In this document: piece by piece, positions 43,007 to 53,503 of the stretch
How the letters are laid out: each line of letters opens with the position of its first letter
Numbering within the stretch: position 1 is the first letter of the stretch
NCBI RefSeq assembly: GCF_963678845.1
Contig: NZ_OY787468.1
Span: 248,001-312,000, forward strand
DNA: 64,000 bases
From: an uncultured Bacteroides sp.
GTDB lineage: Bacteria > Bacteroidota > Bacteroidia > Bacteroidales > Bacteroidaceae
Direction: 5' to 3'
Notes under the pieces: model-generated
What the model was told of the DNA's origin: nothing
The model's input: only the letters and a program-made list of their open reading frames with translations
The model's database searches: none
Made by a program: the position numbers and the translations under genes

Positions 43007-45907
43007 CTAATGACTCTTCTTACGTTTGAAAAAACGAATAATCTCGCCTGCCCACAATACGATGGATGTCAAACCAATAATCACAAGCCATGTTTGCCAT
43101 TCAAGAGGTTCAGTTCGGAAAACTTTTCCACCAAACTGAACAATAAGGAACTGCCCTCCAATAATGAAAAGCAAGACAAGCTCTAATCCGAAGGATTTTG
43201 AAAGGCCTTTAAAGGCTGAATCACTGGTTCCAAAAACTCTGGTATTAAACAAATTCCAGAATTGCAACATCACGAAAGTAGTAAAGAATAACGTTAGGTT
43301 ATGAACGGTCATTATACCATCATCACCTGTATAATAAGTAATCATTCCCAATAGAAGGATCAAAAAGACCATACCTACACCAAGAATGTTATAGCGCATC
43401 TGTTTAGTGATAATAAAGTCTGTACCCTTACGTGGTTTTTCTTTCATAACAGAATCACTGGGAGGAATAGAAGCTAAAGCCAATGCAGCAAAAGTATCCA
43501 TTATAAGATTCACCCAAAGCATTTGTGTAACCGTCAATGGTAATTGTGTTCCTACAAATGATCCAAGCAGAACAATTAATAATGCTACAAAATTTATAGT
43601 CATCTGGAAAACAATGAAGCGTTGAATGTTCTTATACAATGAACGTCCCCACATCACCGCTGTACTGATACTATTAAAAGAGTCATCAAGCAGCGTTATA
43701 TCACTAGCCTCCTTTGCTACAGAAGTTCCTGTACCCATAGAAAGTCCCACTTGTGCATGATTCAGTGCCGGAGCATCATTTGTTCCATCACCTGTTACGG
43801 CCACAACAGCACCTTTTTGTTGCAAGAGTTGCACCAACCTTTGCTTATCAGTAGGGCGGGCACGAGACATTATCTTCAAATCCAATACACGACCCAACAG
43901 TTCCTCATCACTAAGTTCTGCAAAGCCTGCACCTGTAATATGATTCCAGTCCGTATCAGCATCTGTCCATAATCCAATCTGACGGGCAATTTCTTTTGCA
44001 GTTCCCGGAGTATCACCGGTAACAATCTTCACATCAATTCCGGCAGACTGACATTTTTCTACAGCAGCAGGTACATCCAAACGAATAGGATCTGATATGG
44101 CAACAACACCAATGAAGTTAAGATCATTACCTGCAGCCAAATCAACACAATCACCCTGGATATCTGCATCCACTATCTTGTAGGCAAATCCTAAAGTACG
44201 CATCGCCATGTTCTGATAAGCCAATAATTGCGCTTCAACAGTTGCACGGTATTCTGAGGTACTAACAGACTTATCTCCCAAAATAACTTTTTTACATTTT
44301 CCTAATACAATTTCAGGAGCACCTTTCACATAAAGAATCTTCTTACCTAAAAGAGATGACTTTACCAATGTGGCCATAAACTTACGTTCAGTAGAGAATG
44401 TAAGCTGGTCATATACCTTTGCATTTTCTCTTAACTCAAGGTAATTCACATTCTGAGAATCGAGCCATAGTAACAATGCAACCTCTGTTGGATTACCCAC
44501 ACCTTTGGGTTTCTCATTTTCGTTTGCCTCTTCAAGAAATGCTGTAGAGTTTGTACAGATTCCTTCTTGTATCAATTTACTAATATCATCATCGGCCAAT
44601 TTTCCACTTTCTTTCAATCCGTAGAATTTGGTTTCATGCACCTGCATTAAGTTCTGTGTAAGAGTTCCTGTCTTATCTGTGCAAATAACAGTTACCGCAC
44701 CCATCGTTTCACAAGCGTGCATTTTACGAACCAGATTATTTGTAGAAAGCATACGGCGCATATTCAATGCCAGACTAAGAGTTACGCTCATAGGCAAACC
44801 TTCGGGTACAGCTACCACAATTAATGTAACAGCCATCATGAAATATTTAAGTACAATCTGGAAAATTGCTACATAAGCCTGCCAATTATCTACCTCACTT
44901 GAATCTAAACCATAAGCCGCAAATGCGATCACACTTACCAACACAAAAGAGAAAACTCCTATCAATGACCAGAACCAGGACGGACGCCTGTTTATAGCCA
45001 GAGAATATTTATGAGGCATCCACATTTTTATTGAGGCGATCATCAGACCTAAAATAGCTGCAATAGAAAAAACCTTGGCACCTATAAGTTTATCGAAAAG
45101 AGTACCCTGATATTCAACAGAACTAATGAACAACACATCCTTAATAAAGAAAACAAGGAAAGTAGCCATTGCAACTGAGAATCCTACAGTACCAATAAAT
45201 TGTGCAAGTTTACTCAACTGCACATTAAGCGGAGTAGGTTCTTCACTTTGTTCAGTAGATTGTTTTGCAACCTTTCCAATTTCTGTGGCATCACCAACAC
45301 GCAGTACCTTCATTATTCCGTGTCCATCAACCACTGTTGTGCCACGCATTACGATATTTGAAGCATAAGTAGCTTCTTCATCAAAATGCAATTCATCAGT
45401 TGTTTTTTCTACAACCGGCTCTCCAGTCAGGTTTGACTCGTTAATCTGCATTGAAATAGCCTCAATCAGTTCTCCGTCTGCGGGTACTTCTTCACCAGTT
45501 TCAAGCATTATAATATCACCTACAACTATATCTTTACGCGGAACCTCACGAACTTTACCATTGCGAAGTACTTTTACAGCAGTTTCTTCATTTACTGCAT
45601 TCAGCAGATCAAACTTCTTACTAGCATCATATTCAAAATAGAAACCAATACCGGTTGCCAGGAAAATGGCAAAGAAGATACCGATTGTTTCGGCATACTC
45701 ATGTTCAATAAGAGAGATAAGCAATGAAAACATTGCAGCAATAAGTAATACGCGTATTACAGGATCATCAAATTTTTCGAAGTAAAGTTTCCAAAGAGAC
45801 ATGCGCTTTGGAGGCGTTAATAAGTTTATTCCATTTTTCTCACGACTGTCAATAACTTGTTGGTCGTTAAGTCCAATATGGTAATAATCATTCTTTGTTT
45901 CAGCCAT
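43007..45907 (-). CDS. Calcium-translocating P-type ATPase with a membrane insertion
   Basis: This 966-residue P-type ATPase should export Ca2+ at the cost of ATP. The phosphorylated Asp is D411 in CTDKTGTLTQN. TGEPV lies near 161-165 in the actuator domain, PEGLP near 369-373, and GDGTNDAPAL late in the P domain. The calcium-binding Glu and Pro are in VPEGLPMSVTLSL. Between the usual third and fourth membrane segments there is an insertion of about 90 residues with two additional hydrophobic stretches (about 278-296 and 313-333); this is unusual. The gene is in the parE-ribF run. Confidence 0.92.
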   Translation of the reverse strand: MAETKNDYYHIGLNDQQVIDSREKNGINLLTPPKRMSLWKLYFEKFDDPVIRVLLIAAMFSLLISLIEHEYAETIGIFFAIFLATGIGFYFEYDASKKFDLLNAVNEETAVKVLRNGKVREVPRKDIVVGDIIMLETGEEVPADGELIEAISMQINESNLTGEPVVEKTTDELHFDEEATYASNIVMRGTTVVDGHGIMKVLRVGDATEIGKVAKQSTEQSEEPTPLNVQLSKLAQFIGTVGFSVAMATFLVFFIKDVLFISSVEYQGTLFDKLIGAKVFSIAAILGLMIASIKMWMPHKYSLAINRRPSWFWSLIGVFSFVLVSVIAFAAYGLDSSEVDNWQAYVAIFQIVLKYFMMAVTLIVVAVPEGLPMSVTLSLALNMRRMLSTNNLVRKMHACETMGAVTVICTDKTGTLTQNLMQVHETKFYGLKESGKLADDDISKLIQEGICTNSTAFLEEANENEKPKGVGNPTEVALLLWLDSQNVNYLELRENAKVYDQLTFSTERKFMATLVKSSLLGKKILYVKGAPEIVLGKCKKVILGDKSVSTSEYRATVEAQLLAYQNMAMRTLGFAYKIVDADIQGDCVDLAAGNDLNFIGVVAISDPIRLDVPAAVEKCQSAGIDVKIVTGDTPGTAKEIARQIGLWTDADTDWNHITGAGFAELSDEELLGRVLDLKIMSRARPTDKQRLVQLLQQKGAVVAVTGDGTNDAPALNHAQVGLSMGTGTSVAKEASDITLLDDSFNSISTAVMWGRSLYKNIQRFIVFQMTINFVALLIVLLGSFVGTQLPLTVTQMLWVNLIMDTFAALALASIPPSDSVMKEKPRKGTDFIITKQMRYNILGVGMVFLILLLGMITYYTGDDGIMTVHNLTLFFTTFVMLQFWNLFNTRVFGTSDSAFKGLSKSFGLELVLLFIIGGQFLIVQFGGKVFRTEPLEWQTWLVIIGLTSIVLWAGEIIRFFKRKKSH

Positions 45908-45922
45908 ATAAGTTTAATTTCG

Positions 45923-47497
45923 TTATTTTAGTTTTTTGTCGTAATCACCAGACTGTAATATTTCAACGCCCTTTCTTATACTTTCATTTGCAGTGTTCAT
46001 TACGTGATAATACTCATTCATATCCCATAAATCACGTGCAATAAGAGCTTTTAGCTGAGTTTTCAATAAGGGCTCCGAAGTCTTCAACTGTTCCTTATTA
46101 AGTGGCACTTTTGTTTCATTGCCCATAGCAACTAAATCATCCATTAAAGAACTATTTATCAAAAACTTATCATTAAAATCACCAAATGTTTTATATTTAT
46201 CAAGTAACTCTTTGCGGTGATTCTCAACATATTTAAGTGTAACTTTCAAGACAATTCCTTTAGCCACTAGATTACGGTGGTAATCAGTATAAAGAGCGGT
46301 GTCAACAGGTACAAAGAAATCGGGCATAATTCCACCACCACCATAAACAATTCTTTCAAATTTCTTCGTTTTGCATTTGAGTGAATCTGGGAAATGAATA
46401 CTGTCTGAGTTCATCATTTCTCCTTTATTATAGCGGTTTATCAAATCCATATTGTATTTTTCAATACTTTCATAAGGCTTTTGAATGCATCTCCCGGCAG
46501 GAGTGTAATAACGAGCAACAGTTAAACGAATCATCGAGCCATCAGGTAAATCAATTGGTCGTTGTACCAACCCCTTTCCAAAAGAACGACGCCCTACAAT
46601 TAGCCCTCTGTCCCAGTCTTGAATTGCACCCGACAGGATTTCACTTGCAGATGCTGAGAATTCATTAACCAATACAACCAACCGGCCCTTTTGAAAGGTA
46701 CCAGTTCCTTTGGCAAAGAACTCACTTCGAGGAGCACGCTGACCTTCAGTATACACAATTAATTCTTTTTCTCCTAGGAATTCATTTGCCAGATCAATAG
46801 CAGCATTCAGATATCCACCACCATTATCCTGCAAATCAAGAATTAAATCTTTCATGCCTTTTGCTTTCAGTTCCTTGAGTGCTTTAGCAAATTCTTCAGC
46901 AGTAGTAGATGCGAAACGACTGACTCTTATATATCCTATTTTATCCTGAATCATATAAGAAGCATCCAGACTATAAAGAGGAATGCGATCACGCTTAACT
47001 TTAAAATGAAGTAAATCTTTAACGCCTCTTCTTAATACCTTTAAATTGACAATTGATCCTTTCGGGCCTTTAAGGCGGCGCATAACCTCATCGGTACTCA
47101 TTTTCACCCCCGCAATAGCAGTATCATTAACAGCAACGATACGGTCACCTGCAAGAATACCGATTTTCTCCGAAGGACCACCGGAAACGGGTTGAATTAC
47201 CAGTAAGGTATCTTCAGACATATTAAACTGCACTCCTATTCCCTCAAAATTACCTTGCAAAGGTTCATTAAGCTTTTTCACTTCGTCCGGATTGGCATAC
47301 GTTGAATGAGGATCAAGGGTAGATAACATCTTAACAATAGCATCTTCTACTAATTTGTCTTCATTCACTTTATCAACATAAAGATTATTGATAGCAAACT
47401 CTGCCATATGTAATTTACGGGAAGCAACGGTTCCGTAGTTCTGAGCCTGCGCACTAACAGAAAGCAAGCATATAAAAGAAACGAATATTTTTTTCAT
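45923..47497 (-). CDS. S41 family C-terminal processing peptidase (second)
   Basis: This 524-residue paralogue of the S41 protease at 16241-17938 has a cleavable signal (SFICLLSVSAQAQ). The PDZ domain runs about 85-160. The catalytic dyad is Ser283 in FSASASEILSG and Lys308 in SFGKGLVQ, 25 residues apart. DLQDNGGGYLNAA is present. It should be periplasmic. It lies between coaD (17 bases) and the Ca2+-ATPase (15 bases), in one transcription run. Confidence 0.95.
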   Translation of the reverse strand: MKKIFVSFICLLSVSAQAQNYGTVASRKLHMAEFAINNLYVDKVNEDKLVEDAIVKMLSTLDPHSTYANPDEVKKLNEPLQGNFEGIGVQFNMSEDTLLVIQPVSGGPSEKIGILAGDRIVAVNDTAIAGVKMSTDEVMRRLKGPKGSIVNLKVLRRGVKDLLHFKVKRDRIPLYSLDASYMIQDKIGYIRVSRFASTTAEEFAKALKELKAKGMKDLILDLQDNGGGYLNAAIDLANEFLGEKELIVYTEGQRAPRSEFFAKGTGTFQKGRLVVLVNEFSASASEILSGAIQDWDRGLIVGRRSFGKGLVQRPIDLPDGSMIRLTVARYYTPAGRCIQKPYESIEKYNMDLINRYNKGEMMNSDSIHFPDSLKCKTKKFERIVYGGGGIMPDFFVPVDTALYTDYHRNLVAKGIVLKVTLKYVENHRKELLDKYKTFGDFNDKFLINSSLMDDLVAMGNETKVPLNKEQLKTSEPLLKTQLKALIARDLWDMNEYYHVMNTANESIRKGVEILQSGDYDKKLK

Positions 47498-47514
47498 TCG
47501 ATAATTATTTCGGA

Positions 47515-47967
47515 TCAGATAACCATTCCTTCAGGAATAAAGCAACTGATATCTTTGTTATATTGCAAAAGTTCTCTCACAATAGTGGAACTCACACAAG
47601 TCAGTTCCGGCTCTGTAAATAGTAATATTGTCTCAATTCCAGCCAATTTTCTATTAACATCAGCAATGGTTTCTTCGTATTCAAAATCTTTCACCGTACG
47701 GATACCACGGACAATGAACTTTGCATCAACAAACTGAGCAAAATCAATTGTCAGGGAATTATAAGGCAGCACCTTTATTCTCGGTTCATCCTTATACAGA
47801 TTTTGGATCATCTCCACACGTTTTTCTATTGGGAAATAGGTTTTCTTGTTTTCATTAATACCTATACTGATTACTATTTCATCCATAAAGGTTAAAGCAC
47901 GCTTTACCACTGAATAATGGCCGATAGTAAAAGGATCAAATGTTCCGGGAAATATGGCTCTTCTCAT
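47515..47967 (-). CDS. coaD: Phosphopantetheine adenylyltransferase
   Basis: This 150-residue enzyme makes dephospho-CoA from phosphopantetheine and ATP. The nucleotidyltransferase motif is GTFDPFTIGHYSVVKRA, and RGIRTVKDFEYEE is the family phosphate-binding region. It follows parE after 4 bases. Length and motifs are normal for CoaD. Confidence 0.97.
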   Translation of the reverse strand: MRRAIFPGTFDPFTIGHYSVVKRALTFMDEIVISIGINENKKTYFPIEKRVEMIQNLYKDEPRIKVLPYNSLTIDFAQFVDAKFIVRGIRTVKDFEYEETIADVNRKLAGIETILLFTEPELTCVSSTIVRELLQYNKDISCFIPEGMVI

Positions 47968-47971
47968 AATT

Positions 47972-49834
47972 TTAAGCTACATCTTCTTCAATAACCAGGT
48001 TATCTATAATAAAGTTCTGGCGTTCCATGGTATTCTTTCCCATGTAGAACTCTAAAAGTCCTTTTACCAAATCATTTCTTCTCAGAGACACTTGTTCCAG
48101 GCGTATGTCTTTTCCAATAAAATGCCTGAATTCATCCGGAGAGATCTCTCCTAGCCCTTTGAATCGGGTAATCTCAGGATTGGGAGAAAGTTTATTGATA
48201 GCACTTATTCTCTCCTCATCCGAATAGCAATAAATAGTCTCTTTCTTATTTCTTACACGGAAAAGAGGAGTCTGCAAAATATAGACATGCCCCTTCTTTA
48301 TCAGATCGGGGAAAAACTGCAGAAAGAAAGTGATCAGCAACAAACGGATGTGCATACCATCCACATCGGCATCAGTAGAAACAATCACTTTGTTATAACG
48401 CAGTCCTTCAATTCCATCTTCAATATTGAGTGCAGCCTGAAGCAGATTAAACTCTTCATTCTCATAAACCACCTTCTTAGTTAGCCCAAAAGAGTTAAGC
48501 GGTTTACCACGTAGACTAAACACTGCCTGAGTATTCACATCACGACTTTTAGTGATAGATCCACTAGCAGAATCTCCCTCGGTAATAAAGATGGAGGAAT
48601 CTTCCGGATTCTTTCCTTTCAAATCATTTAAGTGGACACGACAATCGCGTAACTTCCGATTGTGCAGGTTGGCTTTCTTTGCACGTTCACGGGCCAACTT
48701 GGTAACACCCGCAATAGCCTTCCGTTCTTTCTCAGAGTCTTGTATTTTCTGAAGTAAGATTTCTGAAGTTTCATGATTGATGTGTAGATAATTATCCAGT
48801 TCTCGTTTTACAAAATCACCGATAAACTTACCTACAGAAGGTCCATCCGGGCCAATATCCTTAGAACCTAGTTTTGTTTTTGTCTGAGACTCAAACACAG
48901 GCTCTTCCACCTTTATGCTGATAGCTCCCACCATGCCAGAACGAATGTCGGCATAATCGAAGTTCTTGGAATAATACTCCTTAATAGTCTTTGCTACTGC
49001 TTCACGAAAAGCGGCAAGATGAGTTCCGCCCTGAGTGGTATGCTGTCCGTTAACAAAAGAATAATATTCTTCACCGTATTGATCACTATGAGTAAGCACC
49101 AGCTCTATATCTTCTCCTTTCAAATGAATAATAGGATAAAGCGGATCAGTGGTCATATTCTCATTTAGCAAGTCGACCAATCCATTTCTTGAATTGAACT
49201 TCTTCCCGTTAAATACAATAGTCAGGCCAGAGTTCAGGAATACGTAATTCTTCAGCAACGGTTCAATGTGTTCCTTTTCGTAGTGATAATCTTTGAAGAT
49301 TGTCTCATCCGGAATGAACTCTGTTAATGTACCATTATCATGTTCTGTCTCTGCTATTGGGAAATCATTGATAATTGTACCTCTTTCAAACTCGGCAGTT
49401 TTCTCCTCTCCTTCTCTGAAACTAGATATACGAAAGAAGGAAGAAAGCGCATTTACAGCCTTTATACCAACACCGTTTAATCCAACAGACTTTTTGAAAG
49501 CCTTAGAGTCATATTTACCTCCGGTATTCATCTTTGAAGAAACATCGATCACCTTTCCTAAAGGGATACCACGTCCATGGTCACGTACCGTAACCTTTCC
49601 GTCGGCAACCGTAACCTCGATCGTTTTACCAAATCCCATCATGTACTCATCAATAGAATTATCCATCGCCTCTTTCAGAAGCACATAAATTCCATCATCA
49701 GAATGAGATCCATCACCTAGCTTACCGATATACATACCAGGCCTACGGCGAATATGCTCTTTCCAATCAAGGGTCCGAATATTTTCCTCTGTATATTCTA
49801 CGACCTGGATTTTTTCTTCTATTCTTTCTTCCAT
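47972..49834 (-). CDS. parE: DNA topoisomerase IV subunit B (ParE-like)
   Basis: This is a 620-residue GHKL ATPase subunit of a type IIA topoisomerase. The ATP site shows EAMDNSIDEYMMG, DHGRGIPLG and GLNGVGIKAVNALS. The Toprim motifs are FITEGDSASGS and STDADVDGMHIRLLL. The shortness and the lack of a GyrB-type insertion favour ParE over GyrB; the matching ParC is not in the window. The start at 49834 (MEERIEEKIQVVEY) leaves 28 bases after the GNAT gene. Confidence 0.93.
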   Translation of the reverse strand: MEERIEEKIQVVEYTEENIRTLDWKEHIRRRPGMYIGKLGDGSHSDDGIYVLLKEAMDNSIDEYMMGFGKTIEVTVADGKVTVRDHGRGIPLGKVIDVSSKMNTGGKYDSKAFKKSVGLNGVGIKAVNALSSFFRISSFREGEEKTAEFERGTIINDFPIAETEHDNGTLTEFIPDETIFKDYHYEKEHIEPLLKNYVFLNSGLTIVFNGKKFNSRNGLVDLLNENMTTDPLYPIIHLKGEDIELVLTHSDQYGEEYYSFVNGQHTTQGGTHLAAFREAVAKTIKEYYSKNFDYADIRSGMVGAISIKVEEPVFESQTKTKLGSKDIGPDGPSVGKFIGDFVKRELDNYLHINHETSEILLQKIQDSEKERKAIAGVTKLARERAKKANLHNRKLRDCRVHLNDLKGKNPEDSSIFITEGDSASGSITKSRDVNTQAVFSLRGKPLNSFGLTKKVVYENEEFNLLQAALNIEDGIEGLRYNKVIVSTDADVDGMHIRLLLITFFLQFFPDLIKKGHVYILQTPLFRVRNKKETIYCYSDEERISAINKLSPNPEITRFKGLGEISPDEFRHFIGKDIRLEQVSLRRNDLVKGLLEFYMGKNTMERQNFIIDNLVIEEDVA

Positions 49835-49862
49835 AATTATAAATCTGCCAATAGCTTATATA

Positions 49863-51002
49863 CTACAAATCTATTTTCTTTATAAATGCACGACGGCGTT
49901 TATGTTGAACTGTTTCAAAGTATTCCCACTGAGCCTGAACCTTACCATTCAACTCCAATTCAGGATTGCTTTCCGCAAATATACAACCTTCTTTTTGGTA
50001 AACTGGAATTAAATCGGAAAATAATAAGGCATTAACCCCTTTGTTTTGATACTCTGGCTTTACTGCAATCAAAAGAAGATCAATAACTTTTCTTTTTCCA
50101 AAGAATAGGGCTTTTATTAAATGGAACCAGCCAAAAGGCAATAATCTTCCATGAGCTTTTTGTAATGCAACAGACAAAGATGGCATAGTAATACCGGCTG
50201 CAATTAACTTGCCTTCCTGATCAACGACAAGAGGAACCATTTTTAAATCGACAATAGGAAGATAAATCTTCATATAATGTTCAATTTGTTTTTGAGAAAG
50301 CGCAGAATAGCCATATAGTGGACTATAAGCCTCGTTCAACAAATCGAAGATAGCCTGTCCGTAATCTTTAGCTAATTTTTTGCTCGAGGTATATTTTAAA
50401 ACTCTAAGATTATACTTTCTTTGAATCAAATCAGAAATGCGCTGGTGTTTTTCAGGTACACCTGTCTCTGGAATATAAATCTGAAACTCCACCCAGTCGG
50501 CATCTTTCTCGTAGCCAAATTTCTGCATGTGTTCAGGATAGTAAGGATAATTATAAATTGTGGCCATGGTGCTCAACTGGTCAAAACCTTCAACCAGCAT
50601 ACCTTCTGCATCAAAATCTGTGAATCCTAATGGTCCCTGAATGTTTTCCATTCCATGTTCCTTGCCATATTTTTCCACCGTTTTAAGCAATGCCTCGGAA
50701 ACCTCTATATCATCAATAAAATCAATCCATCCAAAGCGTACATCTTTTTTATTCCAGGTTTTGTTTGCCTTATGATTAATAATGGCCGCTACTCTGCCTA
50801 CCAGTTTATCATCTTTATATGCTAAAAAATACTCTGCCTCACAAAATTCAAAAGCCGGATTTTTATGCTTATTAAATGTATTAAGCATATCATCATAAAG
50901 ATCGGGAACAGAATAGGCATTGCCTTTATATAACTCTTTGTTGAATTGAATAAACTTTTTAAGTTCTTTTTTATTAGATACTTGTTTTATTATTATAGCC
51001 AT
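49863..51002 (-). CDS. GNAT-like N-acyltransferase family protein
   Basis: The protein has 379 residues. The start at 51002 (MAIIIKQVSNKKEL) is chosen; the longer ATG at 51044 adds a hydrophobic leader not expected for this family. The region ELKKFIQFNKELYKGNAYSVPDL is typical of a Bacteroidota GNAT family, and the C-terminal part (LLLIAVKPEYQNKGVNALLF) looks like the acyl-CoA loop with KGVNALL. The substrate is unknown. It ends 28 bases before parE on the same strand. Confidence 0.8.
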   Translation of the reverse strand: MAIIIKQVSNKKELKKFIQFNKELYKGNAYSVPDLYDDMLNTFNKHKNPAFEFCEAEYFLAYKDDKLVGRVAAIINHKANKTWNKKDVRFGWIDFIDDIEVSEALLKTVEKYGKEHGMENIQGPLGFTDFDAEGMLVEGFDQLSTMATIYNYPYYPEHMQKFGYEKDADWVEFQIYIPETGVPEKHQRISDLIQRKYNLRVLKYTSSKKLAKDYGQAIFDLLNEAYSPLYGYSALSQKQIEHYMKIYLPIVDLKMVPLVVDQEGKLIAAGITMPSLSVALQKAHGRLLPFGWFHLIKALFFGKRKVIDLLLIAVKPEYQNKGVNALLFSDLIPVYQKEGCIFAESNPELELNGKVQAQWEYFETVQHKRRRAFIKKIDL

Positions 51003-51119
51003 AGGTTGTATAAATGTTAAGAATGCAAAGATACTCTTTTTCAATAAAAAACATAAATCCCACCTTATTAATCTAATTTAAAGGTCTCCTTTTATCACAA
51101 TTATTGGTATATATCAAGG

Positions 51120-52301
51120 TTAGGACTTATGACATTTTACAAGTACCTTCTGTTCATCCATCAAAGTAGTTGCAAAAAGATAAGTATCACCCCCATCGGA
51201 AAGCTTCAGCCTCTTACGAAGTTCCGCCACCGAAGAAGGGAAATTACGGACAGTAATATTTGCTTGTTTTATAGCTTCCAAGTTCACTTTAAGTTCCTTT
51301 TTATTCAGACTAAAGACTGCTTCACACTCAAACTTCCTTCCCGGAAAATCTGCAATCAGCTGGTCTGAGGTATACAGATGACTATTTGAATGTAGCTTTT
51401 TCAACTTATAACTGTTTGCCATGCTCTTATAAGCTCCAGCCTTGAGAATAGACGCATTAGGTTCATAAAGAAAACGGCCTACTGTTTGTGTATATTCACA
51501 ACCCTGCTGTTCCTGTTCCTTATCGAATGAGTAAGTCTGAATTTCTCCATTCTTAAGAATATTCACGCAGTGAATCAGTATTTTATTATCTACACTCTCT
51601 TTACGAAGAATCACAAGAAGCTCCTTACATTCATTAGCTACAGATACTACATACACTTCTCTGGCAAAAGGCAAATCGTGTAATGCCAAAGAGAGATCTA
51701 ACATAGGAGAAAGTTTTATCAACACCTGGCCGGCTTTACTTACAAGCAATTCAGATATCTCCGCAACATTTGGCTCGCAATCAGCTATAGCGACCACCTT
51801 TCCGCCTTGTTCATTTCTTCTTGCAGGATCAAGAAACAGCCAGTCTACCTTTTCCACCTGAGAAAGATACTCTACACCGTCTCCGTTCACCACATCAATA
51901 TGCTCCAAACCCAATAAAGGGAAGTTAAGAGAAGCTATTTCACACAGTTCTTGCTGACGTTCCACATAAACTGCCCGTTGAAAGTTTGCAGAAAGGAAAG
52001 CACAATCAATCCCCATCCCTCCGGTCATATCCACTAAAGTATTCCCTTTAATAAGAGCCGATTTATATCTTGCAGTAGCTTCCGAAGAACATTGTTCCAA
52101 AGAAAGATGCCTTGGGTAAATCAATCCATCAGTGTTTCCCCAAGAAGGAATTTTATCCATCGCTATTCTTCTGCCAACTATCTGAGTAATAACAAAGGGC
52201 ATATCTACATCAGGATATTTTTTTGCCTGAAAAGCAAGCTTTGAAGGATCATCAGTTACATGCTCTTTGATAAATTCAGTTGTTGCGTCGGTAAGTTTCA
52301 T
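51120..52301 (-). CDS. Class I SAM-dependent methyltransferase with THUMP-like C-terminal domain
   Basis: The protein has 393 residues. LVDMTGGMGIDCAFLS is the SAM-binding loop, and WLFLDPARRN is a catalytic-loop-like motif with an acidic SAM-binding Asp nearby (VVNGDGVEYL). The C-terminal third matches what is called the THUMP-like domain in Bacteroidota. The family may methylate RNA, but the target is unknown. It follows the acyltransferase gene after 21 bases. Confidence 0.85.
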   Translation of the reverse strand: MKLTDATTEFIKEHVTDDPSKLAFQAKKYPDVDMPFVITQIVGRRIAMDKIPSWGNTDGLIYPRHLSLEQCSSEATARYKSALIKGNTLVDMTGGMGIDCAFLSANFQRAVYVERQQELCEIASLNFPLLGLEHIDVVNGDGVEYLSQVEKVDWLFLDPARRNEQGGKVVAIADCEPNVAEISELLVSKAGQVLIKLSPMLDLSLALHDLPFAREVYVVSVANECKELLVILRKESVDNKILIHCVNILKNGEIQTYSFDKEQEQQGCEYTQTVGRFLYEPNASILKAGAYKSMANSYKLKKLHSNSHLYTSDQLIADFPGRKFECEAVFSLNKKELKVNLEAIKQANITVRNFPSSVAELRKRLKLSDGGDTYLFATTLMDEQKVLVKCHKS

Positions 52302-52322
52302 CTGATTATTAATAAGGGATTT

Positions 52323-53423
52323 TTATTTAAAAGACAAGAACCGTAAATATTTAATTTTGAGAAAAAGATAATTCAGCAACAAGGGTATAACCAAACCCAC
52401 AATTGAGTAATATATCCAAAACACTTCATTATGATATGAAATCACAGGGTGACATGCAATCATTAAAGGATCATAGCCATAATATGCTATCTTTATAAAA
52501 CTTACAATTTTAAAACTTATAAAATGAAATACTATAATAGGCATTGTGTTATCACCTAAATACAGAAGACCTTTTTTTATATATACAAAAATAATATTCT
52601 CACTAATAACATTATCAAACCAGGATGAGAATTTATATGTCATAATCCACCCTACGATAGCTGGAATAAATGTTCCCAGGTATAGCTTCAATTTAGGATT
52701 TGTACTTAGAGAAGTGGGATTAAAATAAGAGATCAGACAAACTATAATGAAAGAAGATATCAATATAAGATTATCATATTTCAGTTTGCCATCCATTCTG
52801 GAATTACGGAATAGAAAACCAACGCCTATATAAAACAGTCCGTAGATTTCCCTTATCCCTCCCTGGGGTATATATGGCAGATTAATCCTCATATATGACA
52901 TTACAAATCCGGTTGCAAATGCCATAAAGCAAATTATTAAAGCTGTATTTATATGTTTCAGATGAAATAGTTTATCTATGACATAGAACAACAAGCAAAA
53001 GACTATACTAGCAACAAATAATGAACGTAAAAACCAGAATGTTCCTAAAATAGCAGGCTCATAACTTCCCATAGTAGTTAGTATATGAAACGCTTTATCT
53101 AAAATAATCTTATAACTATATAAAGTAGTACCTCCAAACCTAGCGTTCAGTATGTTTGCCTTAAACAGCAAATTGTGTAAAAGAAGAAAAATAAAGCTCC
53201 ATTTAACGAATGGTATATATAAACCTTTGAACCTCTTTTTTATAAATGAAATTTTATTGTCCAGGTTCTTTGTTGAGAAGAAATAGCCTGAAGCAATAAA
53301 AAACAAAGGCATATGAAAGGCATAAATAAACCTGCCAACAAAAGAAGGACTACCAGCATGACCAATAACCATTAGAATTATACCAATAGCCTTACAAATA
53401 GAAATAGTATTGTTTCTCATCAT
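52323..53423 (-). CDS. Acyltransferase family 3 membrane protein
   Basis: This 366-residue protein has about ten membrane segments. The active His is in GIILMVIGHAGSPS, followed by FHMPLFFIASGYFF, the standard acyltransferase-3 pattern (OafA/YrhL-like). Members O-acylate surface glycans such as LPS or capsule. The sequence is AT-rich compared with its neighbours, which could mark transfer, but there are no mobile-element marks. The start could also be the second Met. It lies 80 bases after tRNA-Met on the same strand. Confidence 0.88.
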   Translation of the reverse strand: MMRNNTISICKAIGIILMVIGHAGSPSFVGRFIYAFHMPLFFIASGYFFSTKNLDNKISFIKKRFKGLYIPFVKWSFIFLLLHNLLFKANILNARFGGTTLYSYKIILDKAFHILTTMGSYEPAILGTFWFLRSLFVASIVFCLLFYVIDKLFHLKHINTALIICFMAFATGFVMSYMRINLPYIPQGGIREIYGLFYIGVGFLFRNSRMDGKLKYDNLILISSFIIVCLISYFNPTSLSTNPKLKLYLGTFIPAIVGWIMTYKFSSWFDNVISENIIFVYIKKGLLYLGDNTMPIIVFHFISFKIVSFIKIAYYGYDPLMIACHPVISYHNEVFWIYYSIVGLVIPLLLNYLFLKIKYLRFLSFK

Positions 53424-53454
53424 TAGTCCTCCTTTAATATGTGAGACTTACAGA

Positions 53455-53495
53455 ATAAAAAAGCCGTTACGAAAAATATTCATAACGGCTTAATT
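53455..53495 (-). terminator. Terminator of tRNA-Met
   Basis: A 9-bp stem (53461-53469 with 53483-53491) lies between the tRNA and the acyltransferase gene; on the minus strand it is followed by TTTTATTC. Confidence 0.75.
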
Positions 53496-53503
53496 TTTGA
53501 AGG

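Noticed and set aside
52323..53423. Recent horizontal transfer of the acyltransferase gene
   Set aside because: It is AT-rich, but membrane proteins in this genome often are, and no integrase or repeats flank it; adjacency to a tRNA alone is weak evidence.
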